Positions 25,872-33,378 of a stretch of DNA of 33,378 nt are shown one piece after another. Origin of the DNA: Bacteroidales bacterium (lineage in GTDB: Bacteria > Bacteroidota > Bacteroidia > Bacteroidales > TTA-H9); the NCBI GenBank assembly GCA_030656615.1, contig JAUSOY010000042.1, positions 1 through 33,378 of the forward strand. The letters run 5' to 3'. Each line of letters begins with the position of its first letter. Within the stretch, counting starts at the first letter, position 1. Under the pieces are notes generated by a model. The model searched no databases, had not been told where the DNA came from, and was given only the letters and a program-made list of their open reading frames with translations. Made by a program: the position numbers and the translations under genes.

Positions 25872-28670
25872 TTAACCAACCGGAATCGTAAATTTAAAGG
25901 TGCTTCCCTGTCCGGGAATAGAATCAACAGTTATTGTACCCCCATTTCTTTCAACAAATTCGAAACATAAGAGCAAGCCCAACCCACTTCCTTTTTCTGC
26001 TTCGGTGCCATCATGTCTAATTTTTTCATTGATTGCGAATAACTTATCGATATCTTCCGGTGGTATACCGATTCCGGAATCCTTTACCGATACTTCCACA
26101 AAACTTCCTTTTTGTTGTTTAGCAGAAATCTCAATATTTCCGCGCCGATGAGTAAATTTTATTGCATTTGAAATCAAGTTACGGAGTACTGTCTGTAACA
26201 TATCTGTATCTGCAAAAACAACATTTTTAGAACGAATCGCACTATTAATAGAAATTTCCTTAGCAACAGCCTGGACATTAATACTCGAAATAACACTATC
26301 AACAATATCGCGTAGAATAAGCTTTTCCGGATTGCAGGAAATATGTCCGGTTTGAGTTTTTGCCCAGGTGAGTAAATTATCGAGTAAAAGGTAGGTGTTC
26401 TCAGATGATGTTTTTAATTGCTCCAAAAAAGTTAGTCTTTCCACATCTGTAAACTCATCATATCTTTCCGTTAATAGTGAAAGAAAACCAAGAAGCGAAT
26501 TGAACGGGCTTCTTAAATCATGCGCGAGGATAGAAAAAAACTTATCCTTCGTAATATTCAATGCCCGTAATTCTCTTTCCGATTCTTCGAGTGACTTCTG
26601 AGCCATATGACGTTTTGTAACGTCTCTGGTTGCTCCATGAATGGCTACGATAGAATTAGATTCATTGAGAATAAGCCCCACGAGAATTTCAGCCCAAAAC
26701 CAGCTCCCATCTTTTTTCCGGATTTCAATTTCGTATGATCTTTTGACCAACTTAGGATCCAATAAACCTTGTTTAATGGCATTATTCGTTTCTAAAAAAT
26801 CGTTCTTGATGGCTATATAGTCCTCATACTTTAAAATATCTTCGAGTGATAATGCAAGGCGCTCTGTAACAGTGTATCCCTCCAGTAATTCTACCGAAGG
26901 ACTGATATAAGTAGTTTTTAAATCAAAATCCATTGTCCAAATAACATCCCTTAAATTGGCTGAAATAATTTGAATTTTATCCTGAATTTCAAGCATTGCC
27001 TTTCGGGATTTAACTCCTTCCGTTACATTCCTTGTGATAGCTAGAATATGCATAAATGCCCCCGTTTTATCATACACTATACTGACAGAACCATCCAAAA
27101 ACTGTGTATCACTCACTCCATAAGTGACTTCTAAAAAAACGTTTACAGGCTTTGTTAATGGCAAGGAACGGCCATTATAGACTGAGAGTTTGTCAAGTAA
27201 AAAGCGCAATTTACGCTGACTACCTTCTGAGAGGTACCGAAATGGGGTTAATCCCAGAATATCTTCTGGATGAATACCCAGCATATTATAAATGGATGGA
27301 CTAACATACCTGATGCTTCCATCAATATTCAAATTCCAGATTACGTCGGAAACATTTTCAGCGATTAGCCTGTACTTTTGTTCACTCTCATAAAGGTCTT
27401 CCTGACTTTGTCGGTTCATTTCTAAAATCCGGTTAACCGTATGTATCATTGAATGCATCTCACGGAAAGTAAACCTAGAATAATCAATCAGATCTCTTTT
27501 GTCAACTGCATTTTGAAACTGTGTTGCAAACACACTTAAATTTTTTCGAATGTTGCGTGAAAACCATAATCCACTGAGCAATATTGCTATAATGGCAATA
27601 AAAAGTATCAATGAAATCCGATAAATGATTCCCAAAAGATTTTGTTTTAGTTCCTCTTTTGACTTTTCAATTTCTGGCAATAATTCGCTAATTGAAACTG
27701 AGTACCCCACAATCCACTTAATATTACTCGCTTTTTTAAAGTAAAATAAAAGTGGCAGTACCTGATTATCTATTTCTTGCCTCGTATAATACTCAATCAG
27801 TCCGCTCTGGTTTGACGCTAATTGATTCAGGATTTCAGCATAAATATTCTGCCCGTATGCATCGGTGAACATATTTGCTGGTTTATTTTTTTCAAAAATT
27901 GACTGATCTGAATAAACCACTAAATCGTCCTCTGAAATAACAACAAGTTGAAATGATTTCAATCGAACGTTTTCAATTATAGATGCATTCAGTTGATTTT
28001 TAATGGCATTATATACAGCTTCTTCGGTCAGGCGAATTCCAATTACCCATTGATAGGGTTCAAAATATTTTAAGTAGGTCAGCGAATTATTAGACGATTG
28101 AAAACCACTGCTGCTTATTGGAATCAAATCGTCCCGATAAAATCCAGATCCATTATTAAAAGCAAAATTCCATTCATCGAGTAAATTTCTTTTTTCCAGA
28201 TAATTTATATCATTTACATCTGGAACCTTTCCCAAATCATTTATCGTAAAAATAATACCGTTATTATTACTACGAACAAACACAGGCGTGTCAAAATCAA
28301 GAATTCTATGATCCTTAATTATTCGAAAAACAATCTGCTTCAGGATCTCATCAGGTATTTTACCTTTATACTGCTTATATATACTTAGAGCGGCTTCGTG
28401 TGCATTGCCAACCGATTGAATAATACTTCGTTTCAGTAATTCATAATCATTTTTTATCTGATAATCAATAATCTGAATAAGATGTTCGGTTTCAAAATGA
28501 ATGGTTTCCCGCTTTTTTCGCATTAGCTCTGCATTCAATTGTTTCGCCTGATATTTCAGATTTGAAGACTCAAAATCAGCGAAAACAAAAATAATGGCAG
28601 CAACAAGAGCAATTGTCACAATTATATTGTAGGTAAGAACGGTACGCACTATGGAAATATGTCGTGACAT
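25872..28670 (-). CDS. Sensor histidine kinase with dCache-like sensor and two PAS domains
   Basis: 932 aa membrane kinase. TM1 about 11-31; periplasmic double-Cache-like sensor up to ~345 (note YLKYFEPYQWVIGIRL, typical of Cache domains); TM2 about 346-368; two PAS domains (about 430-550 and 560-690; WFWAEILVG and IHGATRDVTKR mark the end of the second); HisKA with His717 in ILAHDLRSPFN; HATPase with N box from 831 (NLISNAIKF), DSGIGI and KGSGLG. It has no receiver or output domain. It is last in a three-gene minus-strand operon, and presumably phosphorylates one of the receivers encoded upstream. The Cache fold suggests a small organic ligand; none can be named. Confidence 0.88.
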   Translation of the reverse strand: MSRHISIVRTVLTYNIIVTIALVAAIIFVFADFESSNLKYQAKQLNAELMRKKRETIHFETEHLIQIIDYQIKNDYELLKRSIIQSVGNAHEAALSIYKQYKGKIPDEILKQIVFRIIKDHRILDFDTPVFVRSNNNGIIFTINDLGKVPDVNDINYLEKRNLLDEWNFAFNNGSGFYRDDLIPISSSGFQSSNNSLTYLKYFEPYQWVIGIRLTEEAVYNAIKNQLNASIIENVRLKSFQLVVISEDDLVVYSDQSIFEKNKPANMFTDAYGQNIYAEILNQLASNQSGLIEYYTRQEIDNQVLPLLFYFKKASNIKWIVGYSVSISELLPEIEKSKEELKQNLLGIIYRISLILFIAIIAILLSGLWFSRNIRKNLSVFATQFQNAVDKRDLIDYSRFTFREMHSMIHTVNRILEMNRQSQEDLYESEQKYRLIAENVSDVIWNLNIDGSIRYVSPSIYNMLGIHPEDILGLTPFRYLSEGSQRKLRFLLDKLSVYNGRSLPLTKPVNVFLEVTYGVSDTQFLDGSVSIVYDKTGAFMHILAITRNVTEGVKSRKAMLEIQDKIQIISANLRDVIWTMDFDLKTTYISPSVELLEGYTVTERLALSLEDILKYEDYIAIKNDFLETNNAIKQGLLDPKLVKRSYEIEIRKKDGSWFWAEILVGLILNESNSIVAIHGATRDVTKRHMAQKSLEESERELRALNITKDKFFSILAHDLRSPFNSLLGFLSLLTERYDEFTDVERLTFLEQLKTSSENTYLLLDNLLTWAKTQTGHISCNPEKLILRDIVDSVISSINVQAVAKEISINSAIRSKNVVFADTDMLQTVLRNLISNAIKFTHRRGNIEISAKQQKGSFVEVSVKDSGIGIPPEDIDKLFAINEKIRHDGTEAEKGSGLGLLLCFEFVERNGGTITVDSIPGQGSTFKFTIPVG

Positions 28671-28680
28671 TTATAATCTT

Positions 28681-28717
28681 AAAAAAGCCATGATGATAAA
28701 AACAATTAACATCATCA
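28681..28717 (-). terminator. Possible terminator between the two kinases
   Basis: On the minus strand, TGATGAT (28717-28711) pairs with ATCATCA (28697-28691), 7 bp with a 13-nt loop, followed by TGGC and TTTTTT (28686-28681). The stem begins in the stop codon of the hybrid kinase. The A+T-rich stem suggests partial termination, which would lower expression of the downstream kinase. Confidence 0.4.
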
Positions 28718-31700
28718 ACTGGTCAGTTCGGTAATCATTTTAAACAATTGAATTTTATTAATTGGTTTCGGGATATATGAGTCAAAACCAGCATTTATTA
28801 ATCTTTCCTTATCACCTAGCAATGCGTAGGCTGTTTGAGCTACAATCGGAATGTTTTTTATCGATTTAATAATATTCATGGCTTCTTCACCATTCATCAC
28901 GGGCATTTTGATATCCATTAATATCAATGCTATTTCTGGATTCGCTTTAAACAATTCCACTGCTTCTTTACCATTAGCGGCATAGTGAACAAGATATGGA
29001 GAATTTCTAAATAACTCCTTAAAAAACTGAATATTAACAAATTCATCTTCAGCCACTAAAATTGACAGACTCTTATCCACTATATTCGTTTTAAGAATTC
29101 CTTCATTATTCTTGCTAATAGGTTTTTTCAATTGTTGGCCCGATAATAGAGGAATGGTAAAACAAAAATTACTGCCTTTTGTTAACTCCGACTCTACCCA
29201 AATTTTGCCCCCTAAAAGCTCCACGAGACCTTTAGAAATTGTAAGCCCAAGTCCTGTCCCTCCTTTCAGCCGATCGCTGTCTTCAGCCTGAACAAATCGC
29301 TCGAAAATATGATCCAATTTTTCCTTTGAAATACCTCTACCGGTATCTTGAACGCAGAAACGCGCGTATCCATCCATTTTGGTAAGTCCTATTTTTATAT
29401 ACCCGGTATCCGTATATTTTAGAGCATTCATGATTAAATTACTTAAAACCTGACGTAGACGTGCCAAATCCGTATTAAGGATTATGTCTGACTCTTCTTC
29501 TATCCAATCAATTTCAAAGTTTAAATCAGGTTTTGAAAGCAAAAGAATGTGGTTGCCAAAAAATTCATGCAACTCACTCAATAAAGTAAATGAAGAAACC
29601 TGTGCATAACTAACGGCTAGCAGTCCAGTTTCCATTTTTGAAATATCAAGGATATCATTTATTAAAAGAAGTAACTGATTCGCATTATCATTGATAATCT
29701 GAACATAACGTTGCTTTTCGGACTCACCAACATTTTGTGTTACCAAGAGTTCAGAAAAACCAATGATACCATTCATGGGTGTTCTGATTTCATGAGACAT
29801 ATTTGCCAAAAAGGCAGATTTTAAACGATCACTTTCTTCAGCTTTATGCATGGCTTTTATCAATGCTTCTTCGGCTTTTTTTCGCAAACTAATATCACGA
29901 ACTACTGCAAGAACAAACTTTTCATCTTCTATCTCAATACTATTTAATGAAATATCAGCGTAAAACTCAGTTCCATCCTTCCGGCAATGTATCCAATCGA
30001 ACGATTGAGGTTTTCCGGCTAAGGCCTTCTGAATGTAAAATCGACCCTTTTCAGAAGATAATTGTCCGTCGGACTGACGTAGTGGAGAGAAATCAAAGGG
30101 AGTATAGCCTTTCATTTCTTCATTATGTGCCATTCCAAATTGTTTCAGACAGGTATCATTTACCATCAGGAACTTTTCGCCTTGCATAAAGATAATTCCA
30201 TCATTGGCTTTCTGAAACAATAAACGAAAGCGCTTTTCACTCTGTGCCAGTACTTTTTCAAAAACCTTGCGGTGAGAAACATCTGATAAGGTTATTAATA
30301 CCGACTCCCGAGAATTATACTCGATAGGCATACATCTGAATTCTGTCCATATCGATTTTTCGTTATATAGAAAGTTTACCTCCAAAACCTTGTTGCGGGC
30401 AAAGTTGATCAAACAATTATCAATAGCACTTCTCACTTTCTGGCGCATTTCATCTGTAGCCAGCATATTCAGGAAGCCCACATTGCGTTTAACATCCCCA
30501 ATTAACTGTCGAGTATTTTGATTGATAAAAACAACATTTTCATTTTGGTACACTAGTATTCCAATGGGCGTGAATTCGATCAGATTCCTAAATTGTTCTG
30601 TATTTCTAATAATGGTCTGTTCACGTTCATATTCGTAACTTACATCTCTCAACAAAATGATTACACCCTCAATTTCATTTTCTTTGTTCAAAATCCTGGA
30701 AAAGCCAACGTCAACAGGTATTTCACGTTGATGAGCTGAATGAAGAATTGTTCTTAATTTCGGTTTCGCTAATGTATTTGTCAGACAATTTTCAAACATC
30801 TCAGGTGTAATATTTTCCTTTACGGAGCCAAGTAGCAGCAGATCGAAAATATTTTGGTCTTGTTCCAAATTGAGCGTATCATTCTTGACCAATTGAATTG
30901 CTACCTTATTGATTCTGTTTATTTTACCATGCTTATCGGCAACAATCAGGCCATCAGAAATACTATCAAAAATGTATTGTAAATCATTATGCGTCCGTTC
31001 AAGTTCTTTCCGATTAATAACTTCATTCGTAATATCGTATGAGTGTACTAATATGGCATGAATCTCTCCTGTATCGTTATTCAAAGGAACCCGGCTTGAA
31101 AGAAAGTAATATTCATTATTTCCAATAACAATATTTTCCAATGCGTTCAAATCAGCTTTCCCTGATTCGATGACCTTTTTATCATTATTGTATAAAGATG
31201 CAGCAAGTAAAGGAAAAACCTCATTCAGATTCATACCGGTTAGTTCTGCATTGGTTTTTTCATATAGAATTTCCAATTGACGATTAACCCGCATAATATT
31301 ATTATTCAGATCTTTAATCATTATAACTGCAGGAGAATAATCGAGAACTTTTTGAAGGAGCGATTTTTCGTTTCTGAGTAAAGTCTGTACCTGATATCGT
31401 TCTGAAAAATCGCGTAATATTAACTGAATATGAGGTTTATCTTCAATAATTATTTTTCGAACACTAATTTCAGCAGGGAAAGATGTTCCATCTTTCCGTT
31501 GTTGATCATTTTCAAATACCAAGCCTTTTTTAATATCTAAATCAGGTAAAAGACGAATTTTTCCGGAAGGATCAACTGCATCGATCGACATTTTAATAAA
31601 TTCTGCCCTCGAATATCCATATACTTCAGTGGCCTTTAAGTTCACTTCCAGAATATTGTAATTTATGTCCAAAAGAATTATTACATCATTCGCACTGGTA

Positions 31701-32740
31701 AAAAACTCGTCGTAATTCTTTCGAATTAAACTAATTCTTGATTCCGCATAATATAATGACCGGAAATATGATGTCATCGTATTTCTCCAAATCAATAAAC
31801 CCGAAACAATGAATAGAACAATAAGAAGCAAGGATGACAACAGTATAGTTATCAACGTTGGTCTGTATGTCCGCGAAATCTCACTTTGGTCAGCTTTAAC
31901 AATCACATACCAAGATGTATTTGGTATATTGCCCAGGTCAGCGTATACCAATTTATTTCTGTAATCTTTTCCCAGAAATAATCCAGAATGCCCAAGAGCA
32001 GCCTTTACAGCCGGTAAAAATGTATCAGCTATTGATCTTTTAAGTAAATTCGTCTTTTGATCTCCGAATTTTAAGTCATTGAAAAACACGACACTATCAT
32101 TTAAAGATCCTATCATCAGGCATTCACCAGATACAGCTTTACCAGGATAATGATTCAGATTCTTAAATACTTTTCGCTTCATTTCAATCCTTATAACCAA
32201 ACTTCCCACATATTTTTCTTGAATGCGAAGAGGAATAATTAAATCAGAAAAAACCGACTCTTTACTTTGAAATATAACTGTTGGATTGATAAAAGGAACA
32301 TCGAATTTGATTTTATCATTAGAAATAGGAAATTCCGTTAAAGAGTCATCCAATGGAAAATCCATCGCAAAATATTGGGCTAATACTTTATTGTTTTCAT
32401 TAACTAAAAACAAGGCTACATACTCATCATCCATGAGAAGACCCCGTAAAAAATTTTCCAATGCCTCTGAAGGTTGTGAACGTTGTTTATTTTTAATCGC
32501 ATTTAAATCATTCACTAATAAGGCACGATCTTTAACGGCTCTACCAAATTCAATTTGACTATTGTACCAATAGGAAAGAAAAAATCTTTTTTCACTTCCA
32601 ACCGCTTTCAATTCAGAGAAAACAATATTTTTTGTTTGGGTATACAGCTGCTGATGTACATAAAAGCCGGATATAATTATCGCTATTACAAGCACACTTA
32701 TACCTGCAGTAAGGTAAAAAGCCAAACGCTTTGTATTCAT
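28715..32740 (-). CDS. Hybrid sensor histidine kinase with about five PAS domains and a C-terminal receiver
   Basis: 1341 aa. TM1 about 7-29; periplasmic sensor 30-293; TM2 about 296-318; a chain of about five PAS domains between ~341 and ~960 (ends marked by LRDFSERYQ, HSYDITNEV, LLRDVSYEY, TLSDVSHRK and VVRDISLRKK); HisKA with His983 in NMSHEIRTPMNG; HATPase (NLIMNALKYT, DTGRGI, GGTGLGL); receiver 1225-1341 with Asp1276 in LILMDIKMP. Phosphate can thus move from His983 to Asp1276 and on to a phosphotransfer protein not seen here. Its start is 4 nt after the stop of the lone receiver, so the two are co-translated. The large PAS number suggests that several signals, possibly redox or ligand, are combined. 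Confidence 0.9.
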   Translation of the reverse strand: MNTKRLAFYLTAGISVLVIAIIISGFYVHQQLYTQTKNIVFSELKAVGSEKRFFLSYWYNSQIEFGRAVKDRALLVNDLNAIKNKQRSQPSEALENFLRGLLMDDEYVALFLVNENNKVLAQYFAMDFPLDDSLTEFPISNDKIKFDVPFINPTVIFQSKESVFSDLIIPLRIQEKYVGSLVIRIEMKRKVFKNLNHYPGKAVSGECLMIGSLNDSVVFFNDLKFGDQKTNLLKRSIADTFLPAVKAALGHSGLFLGKDYRNKLVYADLGNIPNTSWYVIVKADQSEISRTYRPTLITILLSSLLLIVLFIVSGLLIWRNTMTSYFRSLYYAESRISLIRKNYDEFFTSANDVIILLDINYNILEVNLKATEVYGYSRAEFIKMSIDAVDPSGKIRLLPDLDIKKGLVFENDQQRKDGTSFPAEISVRKIIIEDKPHIQLILRDFSERYQVQTLLRNEKSLLQKVLDYSPAVIMIKDLNNNIMRVNRQLEILYEKTNAELTGMNLNEVFPLLAASLYNNDKKVIESGKADLNALENIVIGNNEYYFLSSRVPLNNDTGEIHAILVHSYDITNEVINRKELERTHNDLQYIFDSISDGLIVADKHGKINRINKVAIQLVKNDTLNLEQDQNIFDLLLLGSVKENITPEMFENCLTNTLAKPKLRTILHSAHQREIPVDVGFSRILNKENEIEGVIILLRDVSYEYEREQTIIRNTEQFRNLIEFTPIGILVYQNENVVFINQNTRQLIGDVKRNVGFLNMLATDEMRQKVRSAIDNCLINFARNKVLEVNFLYNEKSIWTEFRCMPIEYNSRESVLITLSDVSHRKVFEKVLAQSEKRFRLLFQKANDGIIFMQGEKFLMVNDTCLKQFGMAHNEEMKGYTPFDFSPLRQSDGQLSSEKGRFYIQKALAGKPQSFDWIHCRKDGTEFYADISLNSIEIEDEKFVLAVVRDISLRKKAEEALIKAMHKAEESDRLKSAFLANMSHEIRTPMNGIIGFSELLVTQNVGESEKQRYVQIINDNANQLLLLINDILDISKMETGLLAVSYAQVSSFTLLSELHEFFGNHILLLSKPDLNFEIDWIEEESDIILNTDLARLRQVLSNLIMNALKYTDTGYIKIGLTKMDGYARFCVQDTGRGISKEKLDHIFERFVQAEDSDRLKGGTGLGLTISKGLVELLGGKIWVESELTKGSNFCFTIPLLSGQQLKKPISKNNEGILKTNIVDKSLSILVAEDEFVNIQFFKELFRNSPYLVHYAANGKEAVELFKANPEIALILMDIKMPVMNGEEAMNIIKSIKNIPIVAQTAYALLGDKERLINAGFDSYIPKPINKIQLFKMITELTS

Positions 32741-32744
32741 ATTA

Positions 32745-33116
32745 TTAAATAAATTTTTCCATGACGACGGTTAAATCTTTTCGAGGAATGGGCTTAGCCA
32801 AATAGTCATCGAATCCTTCTGCTAAAAAACGTTCTCTATCACCGTTAAGAGCATAAGCCGTCTGTGCGATAACAATTACATCCTCCTTCAATCGCCGAAT
32901 CTCCTTTAAACATTCAATCCCATCCATACCAGGCATTTTAATATCAAGAAATATGATACGGATTTCAGGTATGTCTTTCATTGTTTGCAGGCATTCCAGG
33001 GCTGAGTTTAAACGAATGACTTTTAATTTAAATGTACGCAAATACTCCTCGATAAGAATTGCGTTTGATTCGTCGTCGTCAACTACTAAAATTGTACTGT
33101 TCAATATATCCGTCAT
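32745..33116 (-). CDS. Single-domain response regulator (receiver only)
   Basis: 123 aa, a CheY/Spo0F-like receiver without output domain. Acidic pocket Asp13-Asp15, phospho-acceptor Asp58 in IFLDIKMPG, switch Thr86 in AQTAYAL, and Lys108 in LAKPIP. It is close in sequence to the receiver of the following hybrid kinase (both have AQTAYAL, then GD-x-ER, then the lysine motif), so one probably arose from the other. It is first in the operon. A -7-like box TACCTTTC lies on the minus strand at 33166-33159. It probably passes phosphate between the two kinases or to a distant partner. Confidence 0.9.
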   Translation of the reverse strand: MTDILNSTILVVDDDESNAILIEEYLRTFKLKVIRLNSALECLQTMKDIPEIRIIFLDIKMPGMDGIECLKEIRRLKEDVIVIAQTAYALNGDRERFLAEGFDDYLAKPIPRKDLTVVMEKFI

Positions 33117-33245
33117 AATTAAACAATTATTTGGTTATTGCTTGATTAATTAACCATGGAAAGGTACGTAAATAGTTATTTGTGTACATCTGTTTATTTA
33201 AAAAAAAAACTAATGCCTTATTAAATATTATTGTGGTACTATTTA

Positions 33246-33378
33246 GTGTCTGTCCATAAAGTCCTTCATTTCATGATTTCTGATAATTTTTTTCAATGCG
33301 TGAAGAATTTTTTACTTCGAAAAAATATTCGATAACGCTTACGCAGCGATCAGGTGTTTATATCTTGCCCAAATTTGT
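33246..33378 (-). mobile_element. Possible end of an insertion sequence (transposase C-terminus and terminal repeat)
   Basis: The last bases on the minus strand read a short open frame ending IWARYKHLIAA and a stop at 33341-33339, entering from outside the window; it resembles a transposase tail but is too short to classify. About 90 bp further, GTGTCTGTCCATAAAGT (33246-33262) looks like an IS terminal inverted repeat. The other end and a target duplication lie outside the window, so this stays tentative. Confidence 0.35.

Noticed and set aside
1-33378. CRISPR arrays, prophage genes or tandem repeats
   Set aside because: No regularly spaced repeats, integrase or phage structural genes were seen on either strand.

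Overview
The window comes from a member of the Bacteroidota, probably an anaerobic Bacteroidales/Marinilabiliales-type organism; the genus cannot be read from the sequence. Three things support this. A textbook Bacteroidota promoter (TTG-N19-TATCTTTG) lies in front of the tRNA-Val gene. Two secreted proteins end in Por/type IX secretion (T9SS) sorting domains. Genes are A+T-rich, with little Shine-Dalgarno signal and A-rich leaders.

Layout. (1) 1-3800: tRNA-Val(UAC) with promoter and terminator on the minus strand; an NYN-domain RNase-like protein with a C-terminal OST-HTH; a predicted exported lipoprotein of the class-I glutamine amidotransferase (peptidase C26) family; and, convergent to these, a T9SS-exported choice-of-anchor V-like protein with a CXXCH motif. 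(2) 3801-18181: the core of the window, a divergent gene cluster homologous to the Escherichia coli ygeW-ygfK/ssnA/xdhD 'selenium-linked' region. Homologous clusters have been linked to anaerobic urate/purine breakdown in gut bacteria. The minus arm reads ygfJ/mocA-like > ygeY > ygeW. The plus arm is a tight, partly overlapping operon: ygfK > PLP enzyme > threonine-synthase-like PLP enzyme > xdhD-like molybdenum hydroxylase > ssnA > hydantoinase. A 140-bp region between the arms carries a near-identical promoter motif facing both ways. (3) 18358-20455: an SGLT-type sodium symporter and an OsmC-family protein. (4) 20464-25866: a BASS-type transporter (minus strand), then a plus-strand run of glycosyltransferase family 2, miaA, a T9SS protein and an NAD-dependent epimerase. 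(5) 25872-33116 (minus strand): a phosphorelay operon made of a lone receiver, a large multi-PAS hybrid kinase and a second PAS histidine kinase, with no DNA-binding output domain. The last ~130 bp look like the edge of an insertion sequence.

How the genes fit together. The cluster supplies a molybdenum hydroxylase with fused [2Fe-2S] domains, a multi-Fe-S/flavin reductase resembling dihydropyrimidine dehydrogenase (YgfK) that could trade electrons with it, two ring-opening amidohydrolases (SsnA, HyuA), an M20 amidohydrolase (YgeY), and a carbamoyltransferase (YgeW) that could recover carbamoyl phosphate from a ureido intermediate. In E. coli the diaminopropionate ammonia-lyase YgeX follows; here it is absent from the window, and two different fold-type II PLP enzymes sit inside the operon instead. 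That replacement, together with the absence of an FAD subunit for the hydroxylase, is the most novel aspect of the window. The pathway assignment is inference from family membership and gene order.
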